Assembly: GCF_900095225.1 (NCBI RefSeq) | Contig: NZ_LT607427.1 | Span: 45,185-109,184, forward strand | Source of the DNA: Pseudomonas sp. UMAB-08 | Lineage (GTDB): Bacteria > Pseudomonadota > Gammaproteobacteria > Pseudomonadales > Pseudomonadaceae | Length of the DNA: 64,000 nucleotides | Direction of reading: 5' to 3' | Shown here: positions 6,227 to 14,329 of the stretch, in pieces | Layout of the letters: each line of letters opens with the position of its first letter | Position numbering within the stretch: position 1 is the first letter of the stretch | Program-made: the position numbers and the translations under genes | Notes under the pieces: model-generated | What the model was told of the DNA's origin: nothing | Databases searched by the model: none | What the model saw: only the letters and a program-made list of their open reading frames with translations

Positions 6227-7123
6227 ATGCCAGCAGCCTCCCAAGCGTCCTCATCTGCATACCTAGCCGATCAAGCATTCGACATACGCCCCTTCGCCGA
6301 AAAAGTGGGTGCGGAAATCATCGGCCTGGATCTGTCCCGGCCTCTCAGCGATGCGGACTTCGCCCGTGTCCATCAGGCGCACCTGGACTACCACGTCGCG
6401 GTGTTTCGCGATCAACACATCACCCCGCAGCAGCAGATTGATTTCAGTCGGCGTTTCGGCGTCCTGCAAATCCATGTGCTCAAGCAGTTCCTGCTAAAAA
6501 ATCACCCGGAAATTCTTATCGTTTCGAACATCGTCGAGGACGGTCAGCCGATTGGCCTGGGTGATGCCGGCAAGTATTGGCACTCGGACTTGTCCTACAA
6601 GGAACTGCCGAGCCTCGGTTCGATGCTGCACGCTCAGGAGCTGCCTGACGAAGGCGGTGACACGTTGTTCGCCAACCTGCACCTTGCCTGGGATACGTTG
6701 CCGCACGCCCTGCGTGAGGCGGTCGAAGGCCTCTCGGCGGTGCATTCCTACACCTCGCGCTACAGCGAAGGCAAAAATGCTGCGAACTGGCGCCCGACGC
6801 TGACGTCCGAGCAGCTTGCACAAGTGGCTGAAGTGACTCACCCGATTGTGCGCACCCACCCAGAAACCGGGCGCAAGGCGTTGTTCGTCAGCGAAGGATT
6901 CACCACGCGCATCGTTGGCCTGCCGGAGGACGAAAGTCGCCAGCTGCTGGATGAGCTCTACGCCCACAGCGTGCGTCCAGAGCATGTCTATCGGCACCAA
7001 TGGCAGCCCCATGATCTGGTGTTCTGGGACAACCGCTCGCTGATCCATTTGGCTGCGGGTTGCCCCACTGAACTGCGCCGCAAGTTGTTCCGTACCACCA
7101 TTCAAGGTGATGCGCCGTTCTGA
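6227..7123 (+). CDS. TauD/AtsK-family Fe(II)/2-oxoglutarate-dependent dioxygenase
   Basis: The 298-residue enzyme starts at ATG 6227 (CGGAG five bases upstream); an earlier in-frame ATG at 6194 has no ribosome site. Iron ligands are visible as His119 and Asp121 (WHSDLSY) and the distal His274 (SLIHLAAG), with the 2-oxoglutarate-binding Arg in the RRKLFRTT segment. This family cleaves taurine, alkylsulfonates or sulfate esters to release sulfite or sulfate. It leads a four-gene unit with an ABC importer (7139-10012), an arrangement like the P. putida atsK-atsRBC sulfate-ester system and the E. coli tauABCD system. The exact substrate cannot be told from sequence. Confidence 0.9.
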   Translation: MPAASQASSSAYLADQAFDIRPFAEKVGAEIIGLDLSRPLSDADFARVHQAHLDYHVAVFRDQHITPQQQIDFSRRFGVLQIHVLKQFLLKNHPEILIVSNIVEDGQPIGLGDAGKYWHSDLSYKELPSLGSMLHAQELPDEGGDTLFANLHLAWDTLPHALREAVEGLSAVHSYTSRYSEGKNAANWRPTLTSEQLAQVAEVTHPIVRTHPETGRKALFVSEGFTTRIVGLPEDESRQLLDELYAHSVRPEHVYRHQWQPHDLVFWDNRSLIHLAAGCPTELRRKLFRTTIQGDAPF

Positions 7124-7138
7124 TCGAGGGTCTGTTTC

Positions 7139-8020
7139 ATGAATGCCGTTTTGCAGGGCCACACGGCCAGCGATAGCTTGATCGCAGACAAGGTCAATCA
7201 GCGGACCGCTGAGCCCTTGTTGCAAGTACAGGGCGTGAGCCTGGAGTACCGCACCCCCGAGCGGGTGGTGCGGGCGACCCATCAAGTGAGTTTTGAAATC
7301 GACCCGGCGGATCGCTTCGTGCTGCTGGGGCCCTCGGGTTGCGGCAAATCCACCTTGCTCAAAGCGGTGGCCGGCTTCATTCAGCCCAGCGAAGGGCAGA
7401 TCCGTCTGGCGGGCGTGCAAATCAAAGAACCTGGCCCGGACCGGATAGTGGTGTTCCAGGAGTTCGATCAGTTGCCGCCCTGGAAAACCGTGATCCAGAA
7501 CGTGATTTTCCCGTTGGTGGCGTCTCGCACCCTCAAGCGTCGCGAGGCCGAAGAGCGTGCGCGTTACTACCTGGACAAAGTCGGCCTGAGCGCGTTTGCC
7601 GATGCGTATCCGCACACCTTGTCTGGCGGTATGAAAGCGCGGGTGGCGATTGCTCGCGCCTTGGCCATGCAGCCAAAAATCCTGTTGATGGACGAACCCT
7701 TTGCCGCCCTCGATGCACTGACCCGACGCAAGATGCAGGAAGAGCTCCTGGCGCTGTGGGACGAGGTGCGCTTTACCTTGCTGTTCGTCACCCACTCCAT
7801 CGAAGAAGCGCTGGTGGTCGGTAACCGGATTTTGCTGCTGTCGCCCCATCCGGGCCGCGTTCGGGCTGAAATCAACAGCCATCAATACGACCTGAATAGC
7901 CTCGGTGGTGTCGGTTTTCAGACCGCCGCGCAACGTATTCATCGCCTGCTGTTCGATGAGGCCGGGACCGAACCGACAGACCGCGAACTGAGCTTCCAGG
8001 ATGTGCGCATAGCGTACTGA
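7139..8020 (+). CDS. ABC transporter ATP-binding protein (sulfonate/sulfate-ester/nitrate type)
   Basis: The 293-residue ATPase shows Walker A GPSGCGKST, signature LSGGMKARVAIARA, Walker B ILLMDEPFAALDA and the switch His in TLLFVTHS. It belongs to the SsuB/TauB/AtsC group. It starts 15 bp after the dioxygenase stop and precedes the permease by 42 bp, so the genes are one operon. The C-terminal 50 residues after the H-loop extend the usual core, as in several members of this group. Confidence 0.9.
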   Translation: MNAVLQGHTASDSLIADKVNQRTAEPLLQVQGVSLEYRTPERVVRATHQVSFEIDPADRFVLLGPSGCGKSTLLKAVAGFIQPSEGQIRLAGVQIKEPGPDRIVVFQEFDQLPPWKTVIQNVIFPLVASRTLKRREAEERARYYLDKVGLSAFADAYPHTLSGGMKARVAIARALAMQPKILLMDEPFAALDALTRRKMQEELLALWDEVRFTLLFVTHSIEEALVVGNRILLLSPHPGRVRAEINSHQYDLNSLGGVGFQTAAQRIHRLLFDEAGTEPTDRELSFQDVRIAY

Positions 8021-8062
8021 AACGCCGAGTTCCTAAACATGATCCACAAAGAGAATTCGAGC

Positions 8063-8917
8063 ATGAGTATCCGAGAGGAATACGAAATCACCCTGGCGCC
8101 TTTTACCCAGGCGGCACTGGCGCGTGATATCCCGCTGACGCAACGTATCTGGCAACTGAGCTGGGTGCGCAAAAGCGTGATCCTGATCGCCCTGGCGGTG
8201 ATCTGGGAACTGGCTGCGCGTGTGCAAAACAATGACCTGCTGCTGCCGAGTTTTTTGCAGACCGCCGCTGCTTTCTACGACGGCATCATCACCGGTGAAT
8301 TGCTGAGCAAGGTCTGGATTTCCTTGACCGTGCTGGTCAAGGGCTACCTGATCGGGATCGTCCTCGCGTTCGGCTTGACGACGCTGGCGGTGTCAACGCA
8401 ATTGGGCCGCGACCTGCTCAGCACGCTAACCGCGATGCTCAATCCGCTGCCGGCGATTGCCTTGCTGCCGTTGTCGTTGCTGTGGTTTGGCCTGGGTGAG
8501 AACAGCCTGATTTTCGTGCTGGTGCATTCGGTGCTGTGGGCGCTGGCGCTGAATACGTATGCGGGCTTTCTCGGCGTCTCGGAAACCCAACGCATGGCCG
8601 GGCGCAATTACGGTCTCAAGGGGCTGCGCTTCGTCTGGTTCATTTTGATCCCTGCCGCGCTGCCATCGATTCTGGCCGGGCTGAAAATTGGCTGGGCCTT
8701 CGCCTGGCGCACGTTGATCGCCGCAGAGCTGGTGTTTGGTGCGTCGTCGGGCAAAGGCGGATTGGGCTGGTACATCTTTCAGAATCGCAACGAGCTGTAC
8801 ACCGACAAAGTATTCGCCGGATTGGCAGCGGTGATTTTGATCGGCTTGCTGGTGGAAAACCTGCTGTTCAACAACATCGAACGCCTGACCGTAAAACGCT
8901 GGGGCATGCAGCGCTGA
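8063..8917 (+). CDS. ABC transporter permease (sulfonate/sulfate-ester/nitrate type)
   Basis: An inner-membrane permease with about six hydrophobic segments and the EAA-type loop around GRNYGLKGLRFVWFILIPAA. It resembles SsuC/TauC/AtsB. ATG 8063 is chosen because an AAAGAG stretch precedes it; the in-frame ATG 8039 is possible and would add eight residues. It partners the ATPase at 7139 and the binding protein at 8993. Confidence 0.88.
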   Translation: MSIREEYEITLAPFTQAALARDIPLTQRIWQLSWVRKSVILIALAVIWELAARVQNNDLLLPSFLQTAAAFYDGIITGELLSKVWISLTVLVKGYLIGIVLAFGLTTLAVSTQLGRDLLSTLTAMLNPLPAIALLPLSLLWFGLGENSLIFVLVHSVLWALALNTYAGFLGVSETQRMAGRNYGLKGLRFVWFILIPAALPSILAGLKIGWAFAWRTLIAAELVFGASSGKGGLGWYIFQNRNELYTDKVFAGLAAVILIGLLVENLLFNNIERLTVKRWGMQR

Positions 8918-8931
8918 CAACACGCCGTATG

Positions 8932-8947
8932 GACCGGACCACCGGAC
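8932..8947. promoter_or_regulatory. 16-bp GC-rich motif shared with the sfnB upstream region
   Basis: GACCGGACCACCGGAC lies in the 75-bp gap between permease and binding protein. An exact copy, in reverse orientation, is at 18307-18322 upstream of the SfnB-like gene. It contains two overlapping ACCGGAC units. It may be a regulator site or RNA structure; no function is known to me. Confidence 0.35.
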
Positions 8948-8992
8948 ATGTCGCCTCTCTTATTACCTTCTTATCTACAGTGTGAGGATTTC

Positions 8993-10012
8993 ATGGCCAC
9001 TTCTTTCAAGCGTCCGGCGCTTACAGCACTTGCGACGGCATTCGGTTTATTCGGGGCACTCCTGAGCAGCGGCGCGCAAGCAGAAGGCAGCATCAGCATC
9101 GCCCAACAATTCGGTATCGGTTACCTGATTCTCGACGTGGTGCGCGATCAGCAGTTGATCGAGAAACACGGCAAACAGCAGGGCCTGGACATCAAGGTCG
9201 ACTGGAACAGCATCTCGGGGTCTACGGCCATGAACGAAGCATTGCTGGCCGGTGCGCTGGATGTGGTCTCGGCCGGGGTTCCTCCGATGTTGACCCTATG
9301 GGACCGGACCAAGGGCAAACAGAACGTCAAGGCCATCGCTTCGCTGGGTTCGATGCCCAACTACCTGCTGAGCAACAATCCGAACGTGAAGTCGTTGAAA
9401 GACTTCACTGACAAGGACCGTATCGCCGTGCCCGCCGCAGGTGTCGGCTTCCAGTCACGCACGTTGCAGATCGAAACGGCCAAACAGTTTGGCGATGCCG
9501 ACTTCAAACGCTTCGATACGATCTCCGTCAGCCTGCCGCACCCGGACGCCACCTCGGCATTGATCGCCGGCGGGTCTGAAATCAGCTCACACTTCTCCAG
9601 CCCGCCGTTCCAGTATCAGGAGCTGGAAAACCCGAAGGTGCATAAGGTGCTCAGCTCTTATGACGTGCTCGGCGGTCAGGCCACGTTCAACGTGCTCTAC
9701 ACCACCGAAAAATTTCACGATGAAAACCCCAAGACCTACAAGGCGTTCTATGACGCCCTGGCTGAAGCCGAGCACATCATCAAGGTCGACAAGCCTGCCG
9801 CCGCCCAAACCTACCTCCGGGTAGAGCAATCGAAATTGCCATTGGCCTTCGTCGAAAAAATCGTCGCCGACCCGGAAATCGATTTCACCATCACCCCTCA
9901 GCGCACCTTCATCTACGCCAGCAAATTGCACGAACTGGGCGTACTGAAAAACAAGGCTGACAGTTGGAAAGACTTCTTCTTCGAAGAGGCACATGGCACG
10001 CCGGGGAGCTGA
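8993..10012 (+). CDS. Periplasmic sulfonate/sulfate-ester-type substrate-binding protein
   Basis: The 339-residue protein begins at ATG 8993 (GAGGATT upstream) with a Sec signal peptide ending GAQAEGS. It has the SsuA/TauA/AtsR-like pattern: IAQQFGIGYLILDVV, VDWNSISGSTAMNEALLAGALDVVSAG and VPAAGVGFQSRTLQ. It feeds the permease and ATPase upstream. A 75-bp gap before it could allow separate control of its expression level. Confidence 0.9.
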   Translation: MATSFKRPALTALATAFGLFGALLSSGAQAEGSISIAQQFGIGYLILDVVRDQQLIEKHGKQQGLDIKVDWNSISGSTAMNEALLAGALDVVSAGVPPMLTLWDRTKGKQNVKAIASLGSMPNYLLSNNPNVKSLKDFTDKDRIAVPAAGVGFQSRTLQIETAKQFGDADFKRFDTISVSLPHPDATSALIAGGSEISSHFSSPPFQYQELENPKVHKVLSSYDVLGGQATFNVLYTTEKFHDENPKTYKAFYDALAEAEHIIKVDKPAAAQTYLRVEQSKLPLAFVEKIVADPEIDFTITPQRTFIYASKLHELGVLKNKADSWKDFFFEEAHGTPGS

Positions 10013-10110
10013 CACAGGCGCGCTGTAAAAACCTAGCATTTCTGCTAGCTAGACGACGTGAACGAAGCCGCCCACTCTAATAGTCCGTTGTTCCAAAGCC
10101 GAAAATTGCT

Positions 10111-10932
10111 ATGGCTGCACAGAATAATCAAGTGAGGGATCGGGTCAGCTGCGCGTTGATGACCACTGACCAGCAGAGCTCTGTGCTGAACGCGGTGACT
10201 GCCGAACAACACCTGCGCATGGCCTACTCCCCCTACGGTCATCACGACGTTGTCGACGCGGTGCCAGGCTTACCCGGCTTCAACGGCGAACAACCCGATC
10301 CTGTGACGGGGCACTATTTGCTCGGCAACGGCTATCGGGCCTACAACCCGGTGTTGATGCGCTTCAACAGCCCCGACAGCTTGAGTCCGTTTGGTGAGGG
10401 TGGATTGAATGCTTATGCGTACTGCATTGGAGATCCGATCAATAGCCGTGATCCAACCGGGCATGCGGCCGACAGGAATAAAATTCTGGGGTTTGTCTGG
10501 GTTGGCGTGGGGTTCGCGGGGGCGGCGCTAGGTCTTTATGCGGCGGTGCCCGCCATGAAAGCGGTCACGAAAGCGCTAAAAAGCGGGGCTCCTGTCCCTA
10601 CTGCGCAGATGCTTGCCGCTGTGGGGGCGACTGCACAGGTGGTGGCCAGCACTGCGTTTACGGCGAACCGGATTATTAACGAAATGAAGCCTGGCTCTGC
10701 TGCGCTGGAACCGCTCATGTGGGTCGCGGTGGGTTTTGGCGTTCCGTCCCTGGGATTGCGTATTTCAGCGCAGGTGGTCACCAAAGTAGGGCAAAGGGCA
10801 GCGGCTGTGCAGGCCAGGATCGCAACAAAGACTGCGATTAATAAAAATATGCTGTCGCTTTTTAAGGTTGCCAACGGAGTCATAAAAACCGGTCAGGAAA
10901 TCCGCAGTGACTTACAGGTTACGCGGCTTTAA
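10111..10932 (+). CDS. Orphan Rhs core-domain protein with hydrophobic C-terminal domain
   Basis: Residues 55-117 carry the Rhs repeat-associated core ending: GFNGEQPDPVTGHYLLGNGY, LMRFNSPDSLSPFGEGGLNA, then GDPINSRDPTGH, after which Rhs toxins switch to a variable domain. The remaining 155 residues contain alternating hydrophobic stretches (GFVWVGVGFAGAALGLYAAV and others) and no catalytic motif I recognise. The large YD-repeat shell of a full Rhs protein is absent, yet the frame is intact. Short standalone proteins of this kind recur in Pseudomonas. There is no clear ribosome site before ATG 10111; ATG 10159 is an alternative. No immunity gene is adjacent: the next gene is convergent. It may be a toxin tip, an Rhs fragment for recombination, or a membrane-acting effector. 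Confidence 0.8.
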   Translation: MAAQNNQVRDRVSCALMTTDQQSSVLNAVTAEQHLRMAYSPYGHHDVVDAVPGLPGFNGEQPDPVTGHYLLGNGYRAYNPVLMRFNSPDSLSPFGEGGLNAYAYCIGDPINSRDPTGHAADRNKILGFVWVGVGFAGAALGLYAAVPAMKAVTKALKSGAPVPTAQMLAAVGATAQVVASTAFTANRIINEMKPGSAALEPLMWVAVGFGVPSLGLRISAQVVTKVGQRAAAVQARIATKTAINKNMLSLFKVANGVIKTGQEIRSDLQVTRL

Positions 10933-10976
10933 AACCTCCCGCTCTGTCCGGCCGATGCACGCTGGCTCATCAAGCA

Positions 10977-11600
10977 TCACTTGCGCCACACACTCGCCAA
11001 CCACGGCTGTTTCTCGCGGGGCAGGCCCTCGGGGCGGTAGTAGTGTTCGAGCTCGGTGAAGCCTGCGTCATTGAGCAGTTCGCGCCAGGTTTCCAGGTCG
11101 TGATAAGCGCCATAACGGCTGCCGTTCCAGCCTTCCTGGTTCTCGCCCCGTGGATTGGAGCTGAACAGCACCCCGCCCGGTTTCAGCGTTGCGTGCAGTT
11201 CGCGCAAGACCCGTGGCAGCTCCTGGCGGGGGACGTGGAACAACACCGCGTTGGCGAAGATGCCGTCGAAGCGCTCGGCCGGTAGATTGAGTTCGAGAAA
11301 GTTCTGCTGCAAGACTTCACAGCCGGTCTCGGCGCGGGCCATGTCGGCGAAACGCTCAGCGCCGTCCAGACCCACCGCAATATGGCCCATGGCGCTGAAG
11401 GTTTTCAGATCGCGCCCCGGTCCGCAGCCAAAATCGAGGATATGCCACGGCGCCTCGCCTTCGATATGCCGCAGCAGCGCGGCTATGTTCTGGCTGACGT
11501 CGTGGTCACGGGTGCCTTCGCGGAAGTCGTCAGCCACTTCGTTGTAGTGGCCGACGGTGGTGGCGGTGATTTTGGCGAGGTCCTGCGGGGCGAGTTTCAT
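10977..11600 (-). CDS. Class I SAM-dependent methyltransferase
   Basis: The 207-residue protein begins MKLAPQDLAKI at ATG 11598-11600. Motif I (HILDFGCGPGRDLKTF) binds S-adenosylmethionine, followed by VGLDGAERFADMAR (motif post I) and FDGIFANAVLFHVPRQEL. This is a methyltransferase-11/25 type domain over its full length. The substrate is unknown. It is 64 bp from the metI stop on the same strand and may be co-transcribed as the last gene of the metNIQ cluster. Confidence 0.85.
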   Translation of the reverse strand: MKLAPQDLAKITATTVGHYNEVADDFREGTRDHDVSQNIAALLRHIEGEAPWHILDFGCGPGRDLKTFSAMGHIAVGLDGAERFADMARAETGCEVLQQNFLELNLPAERFDGIFANAVLFHVPRQELPRVLRELHATLKPGGVLFSSNPRGENQEGWNGSRYGAYHDLETWRELLNDAGFTELEHYYRPEGLPREKQPWLASVWRK

Positions 11601-11663
11601 TGCGGGTCTGTCTGGGCGTGGGTAAGCGTTAAATATACCCCCGCCCAGCCGTTGTTCAATCAC

Positions 11664-12308
11664 TCAACGTTTGTTCAGCACCTGAGCCAGCCGATCACCG
11701 CCAAACTGAATCACTGCGACCAGCACCACCAACAAGGCAATCACAGTGAGCATCACCTGGCTGTCGAAGCGCTGATAACCATAGCGGTAGGCGATGTCAC
11801 CCAATCCACCTGCGCCGATAGCCCCGGCCATGGCCGACGAGTTGATCATCGTCACCAGCGTAATGGTGAATCCGCCGACGATACCCGGCAGCGCTTCGGG
11901 CAGCAGCACATGCCAGATGATGTGCCACCGGCGGCAGCCCATGGCTTGCGCGGCTTCGATCAGGCCATGGTCGACCTCGCGCAGGCTGACTTCAGCGATG
12001 CGTGCAAAGAACGGCGTCGCTGCGATGGTCAGCGGTACCACGGCCGCCCAGACGCCGTAGGTAGTACCGACGATCAGCCGGGTGAACGGAATCAGCGCGA
12101 CCATCAGGATCAGGAACGGAATCGAGCGGAACAGATTAACGAAGCCGCCCAGCACGCGATTCAGAGTGGGCGCTTCATAGATCCCGCCTTTGGCGCTGGT
12201 GACCAGAATCACCGCCAGCGGAATCCCCAGCAGCAGGGCAATCAATGACGACACACCGACCATCAAAAACGTATCGATGACGCCTTGAAGCAGTCGATCA
12301 AACCACAT
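11664..12308 (-). CDS. metI: Methionine ABC transporter permease MetI
   Basis: The protein starts MWFDRLLQGVIDTFLMVGVSS at ATG 12306-12308, with GGAGG nine bases upstream; this start fits family length (214 residues) better than a longer frame. It has five hydrophobic segments and the EAA loop EVDHGLIEAAQAMGCRRWH. It overlaps the end of metN by 11 bp, a usual arrangement in metNIQ operons. Confidence 0.92.
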   Translation of the reverse strand: MWFDRLLQGVIDTFLMVGVSSLIALLLGIPLAVILVTSAKGGIYEAPTLNRVLGGFVNLFRSIPFLILMVALIPFTRLIVGTTYGVWAAVVPLTIAATPFFARIAEVSLREVDHGLIEAAQAMGCRRWHIIWHVLLPEALPGIVGGFTITLVTMINSSAMAGAIGAGGLGDIAYRYGYQRFDSQVMLTVIALLVVLVAVIQFGGDRLAQVLNKR

Positions 12309-13419
12309 AACCCAATACCTCCGCGCGTTGCGCCAGTGTGCGGGCGCGATTGAGTAATTCGTTTCGGTCATGGGGCGAGTGGGCGACCTCGATCACCAGA
12401 TGCCCCAGTGCACGGCCCTGGATGCGCTCAACCCCACCCTGCAACAGGCTGATCCGCCCGCCAAGGGAATTGAACAGCGCGGCCAGGTCCGGCTCTTCGC
12501 CGCCAACGCCAGTGAAATGCAGGTCCAGTACCACCGCAGCCGTGGGGTGCTGTGGCTCGGGGTTCAAGCGTGCTTGCACGTCTTCGGGGAGCCCGTGTTG
12601 CAGCGGCGCCAGCAAGGTTTTACTGACGTCGTGCTGAGGGTTGCCGAACACTTGCCACACGGGGCCGTGCTCGACGATTTGACCGTGTTCAAGCACCACC
12701 ACCCGGTCGCAGATATCGCGGATGACCGCCATCTCATGAGTAATCAAAATGATGGTCAGGCCTAACCGTTTATTGATCTCGCGCAGCAGGCCGAGGATTG
12801 ATTGCGTGGTCTCCGGGTCGAGCGCCGAGGTGGCCTCGTCGCACAGCAGAATCGCCGGGTCATGGACCAGGGCGCGGGCAATCCCCACGCGCTGTTTTTG
12901 TCCGCCCGACAGTTGCGCCGGGTAGGCCTTGTGCTTGTCTTGCAAACCGACCAGTTCCAGCAGTTCGGCGACTTTGCGCTGGCGCTGTTCACGTGGCACG
13001 CCAGCGACCTTGAGCGGCAGCTCGACGTTCTGCCACACGGTCTTGGCCGACATCAGGTTGAAGTGCTGAAAGATCATCCCGATGCGTCGCCGCAGCTGCA
13101 CCAGATGGTCTTCGTCGAACTCGCTGATGTCCACCTGATCGATCAGCACCCGACCACTGCTCGGGCGCTCCAGACGGTTGATGGTCCGAATCAATGATGA
13201 CTTGCCCGCGCCGCTGCGGCCGATGATGCCAAACACTTCGCCGCGTTGAATCGCCAGGTCGATGTTCTGCAGTGCATCCACCGGCCCGTGCTGGCTGTCA
13301 TAGGTTTTGCCCAGGTTGATAAAGCGCACATGGGCCCGATTCAAGTCAGGGTGCAGCTCCGAGGGCTGCTCGGCCTTGGGGGACTCATGCGGTAACTGGC
13401 GTTGGGCAGTCGCGTTCAT
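12298..13419 (-). CDS. metN: Methionine ABC transporter ATP-binding protein MetN
   Basis: The 373-residue ATPase shows Walker A GRSGAGKSS, signature LSGGQKQRVGIARAL, Walker B ILLCDEATSALDP and H-loop LITHEM. The C-terminal 90 residues form the NIL domain, which binds methionine and inhibits transport when methionine is plentiful. An N-terminal tail of about 30 residues rich in charged and proline residues precedes the nucleotide domain. It follows metQ by two bases and overlaps metI. Confidence 0.94.
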   Translation of the reverse strand: MNATAQRQLPHESPKAEQPSELHPDLNRAHVRFINLGKTYDSQHGPVDALQNIDLAIQRGEVFGIIGRSGAGKSSLIRTINRLERPSSGRVLIDQVDISEFDEDHLVQLRRRIGMIFQHFNLMSAKTVWQNVELPLKVAGVPREQRQRKVAELLELVGLQDKHKAYPAQLSGGQKQRVGIARALVHDPAILLCDEATSALDPETTQSILGLLREINKRLGLTIILITHEMAVIRDICDRVVVLEHGQIVEHGPVWQVFGNPQHDVSKTLLAPLQHGLPEDVQARLNPEPQHPTAAVVLDLHFTGVGGEEPDLAALFNSLGGRISLLQGGVERIQGRALGHLVIEVAHSPHDRNELLNRARTLAQRAEVLGYVV

Positions 13420-13421
13420 GT

Positions 13422-14210
13422 TCAGCCTTCCCAGCCTGCTTGATAGAGTTTGCCGTGGGCTTTATCCAGGGCGGCGCGAACAACCGGCGAGTGCTGATAG
13501 ATGTCGATGAACTTGGCCAGACGCGGGTCATTTTTGTTCTCGGGCTTGATCACGAACTGGATCACGTATTCCTTATGATCCAGCCCGTCGAACAGCAACG
13601 CGGAACCGGCATCAAAGGTTTTCGACAGACGAATATAGGCCGGGTAGCCCTGCACCAGATCGGCGTCATCGTAGGCGCGCACCAGTTGCACGGCTTCGAC
13701 CTGAATCAGTTTTATTTTTTTCGGGTTGGCGATGATGTCTTCTTCGGTGGCCTTGTAGCCGACGCCCGGTTTGAGGGTGATCAGCCCGGCTTTGGCCAGC
13801 AGTTGCAGGCCGCGTCCGCTATTGATTGGGTCGTTGGCGATGGCCACGGTGGCGCCAGTCGGTAGCTCATCGAAGCTTTTGTATTTCTTCGAATACAGCC
13901 CGACGTTGTTGATGATCCCGGACGCGTAAGGCACCAGATGGAAGCCCGCTGCGGCGTTGGCATTTTCCAGGAACGGGACGTGCTGGAAGTAATTCACGTC
14001 GATATCGCCGGCCGCGAGGCTGACGTTCGGGGCTATCCAGTCGCTGAACTCCACCAGCTCGATCTTCAGGCCTTGCTTGCCGGCTTCTTCGACGGCTGCT
14101 TCCAGCGGGATGGCAAAGGCGGCGGTGGTGCCGACTTTGAGCGGTTTATCGTCGGCGTGGGCGTTGAGGGTGAAAAGCGCGAGGGCCAGGGTGATGAGGG
14201 TTTTGGTCAT
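13422..14210 (-). CDS. metQ: MetQ-like methionine-binding protein of the metNIQ operon
   Basis: The 262-residue protein has a short signal peptide ending NAHADD and MetQ family signatures (DVNYFQHVPFLENANAAAG, NDPINSGRGLQLLAKAGLI). As in the paralogue at 5231, no lipobox Cys is present. It is first in the operon metQ-metN-metI. The transport substrate could be D- or L-methionine or another thioether. Confidence 0.92.
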   Translation of the reverse strand: MTKTLITLALALFTLNAHADDKPLKVGTTAAFAIPLEAAVEEAGKQGLKIELVEFSDWIAPNVSLAAGDIDVNYFQHVPFLENANAAAGFHLVPYASGIINNVGLYSKKYKSFDELPTGATVAIANDPINSGRGLQLLAKAGLITLKPGVGYKATEEDIIANPKKIKLIQVEAVQLVRAYDDADLVQGYPAYIRLSKTFDAGSALLFDGLDHKEYVIQFVIKPENKNDPRLAKFIDIYQHSPVVRAALDKAHGKLYQAGWEG

Positions 14211-14266
14211 GGCTGAAATCCTGGGAGTAATAAGGGCTGGAGTTTGATGTCATTCGATAGGCCGTC

Positions 14267-14329
14267 ATCGCGGGCAAGCCCGCTCCTACAAGGACCTCGA
14301 TCATTTGTAGGAGCGGGCTTGCCCGCGAT
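14267..14329. repeat. REPIN: two inverted Pseudomonas REP sequences
   Basis: ATCGCGGGCAAGCCCGCTCC (start of arm 14267-14290) and its exact 24-bp reverse complement (14306-14329) flank a 15-bp loop. This is the classical Pseudomonas REP doublet. It overlaps the 3' end of the monooxygenase gene and lies 57 bp upstream of metQ. Confidence 0.95.
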
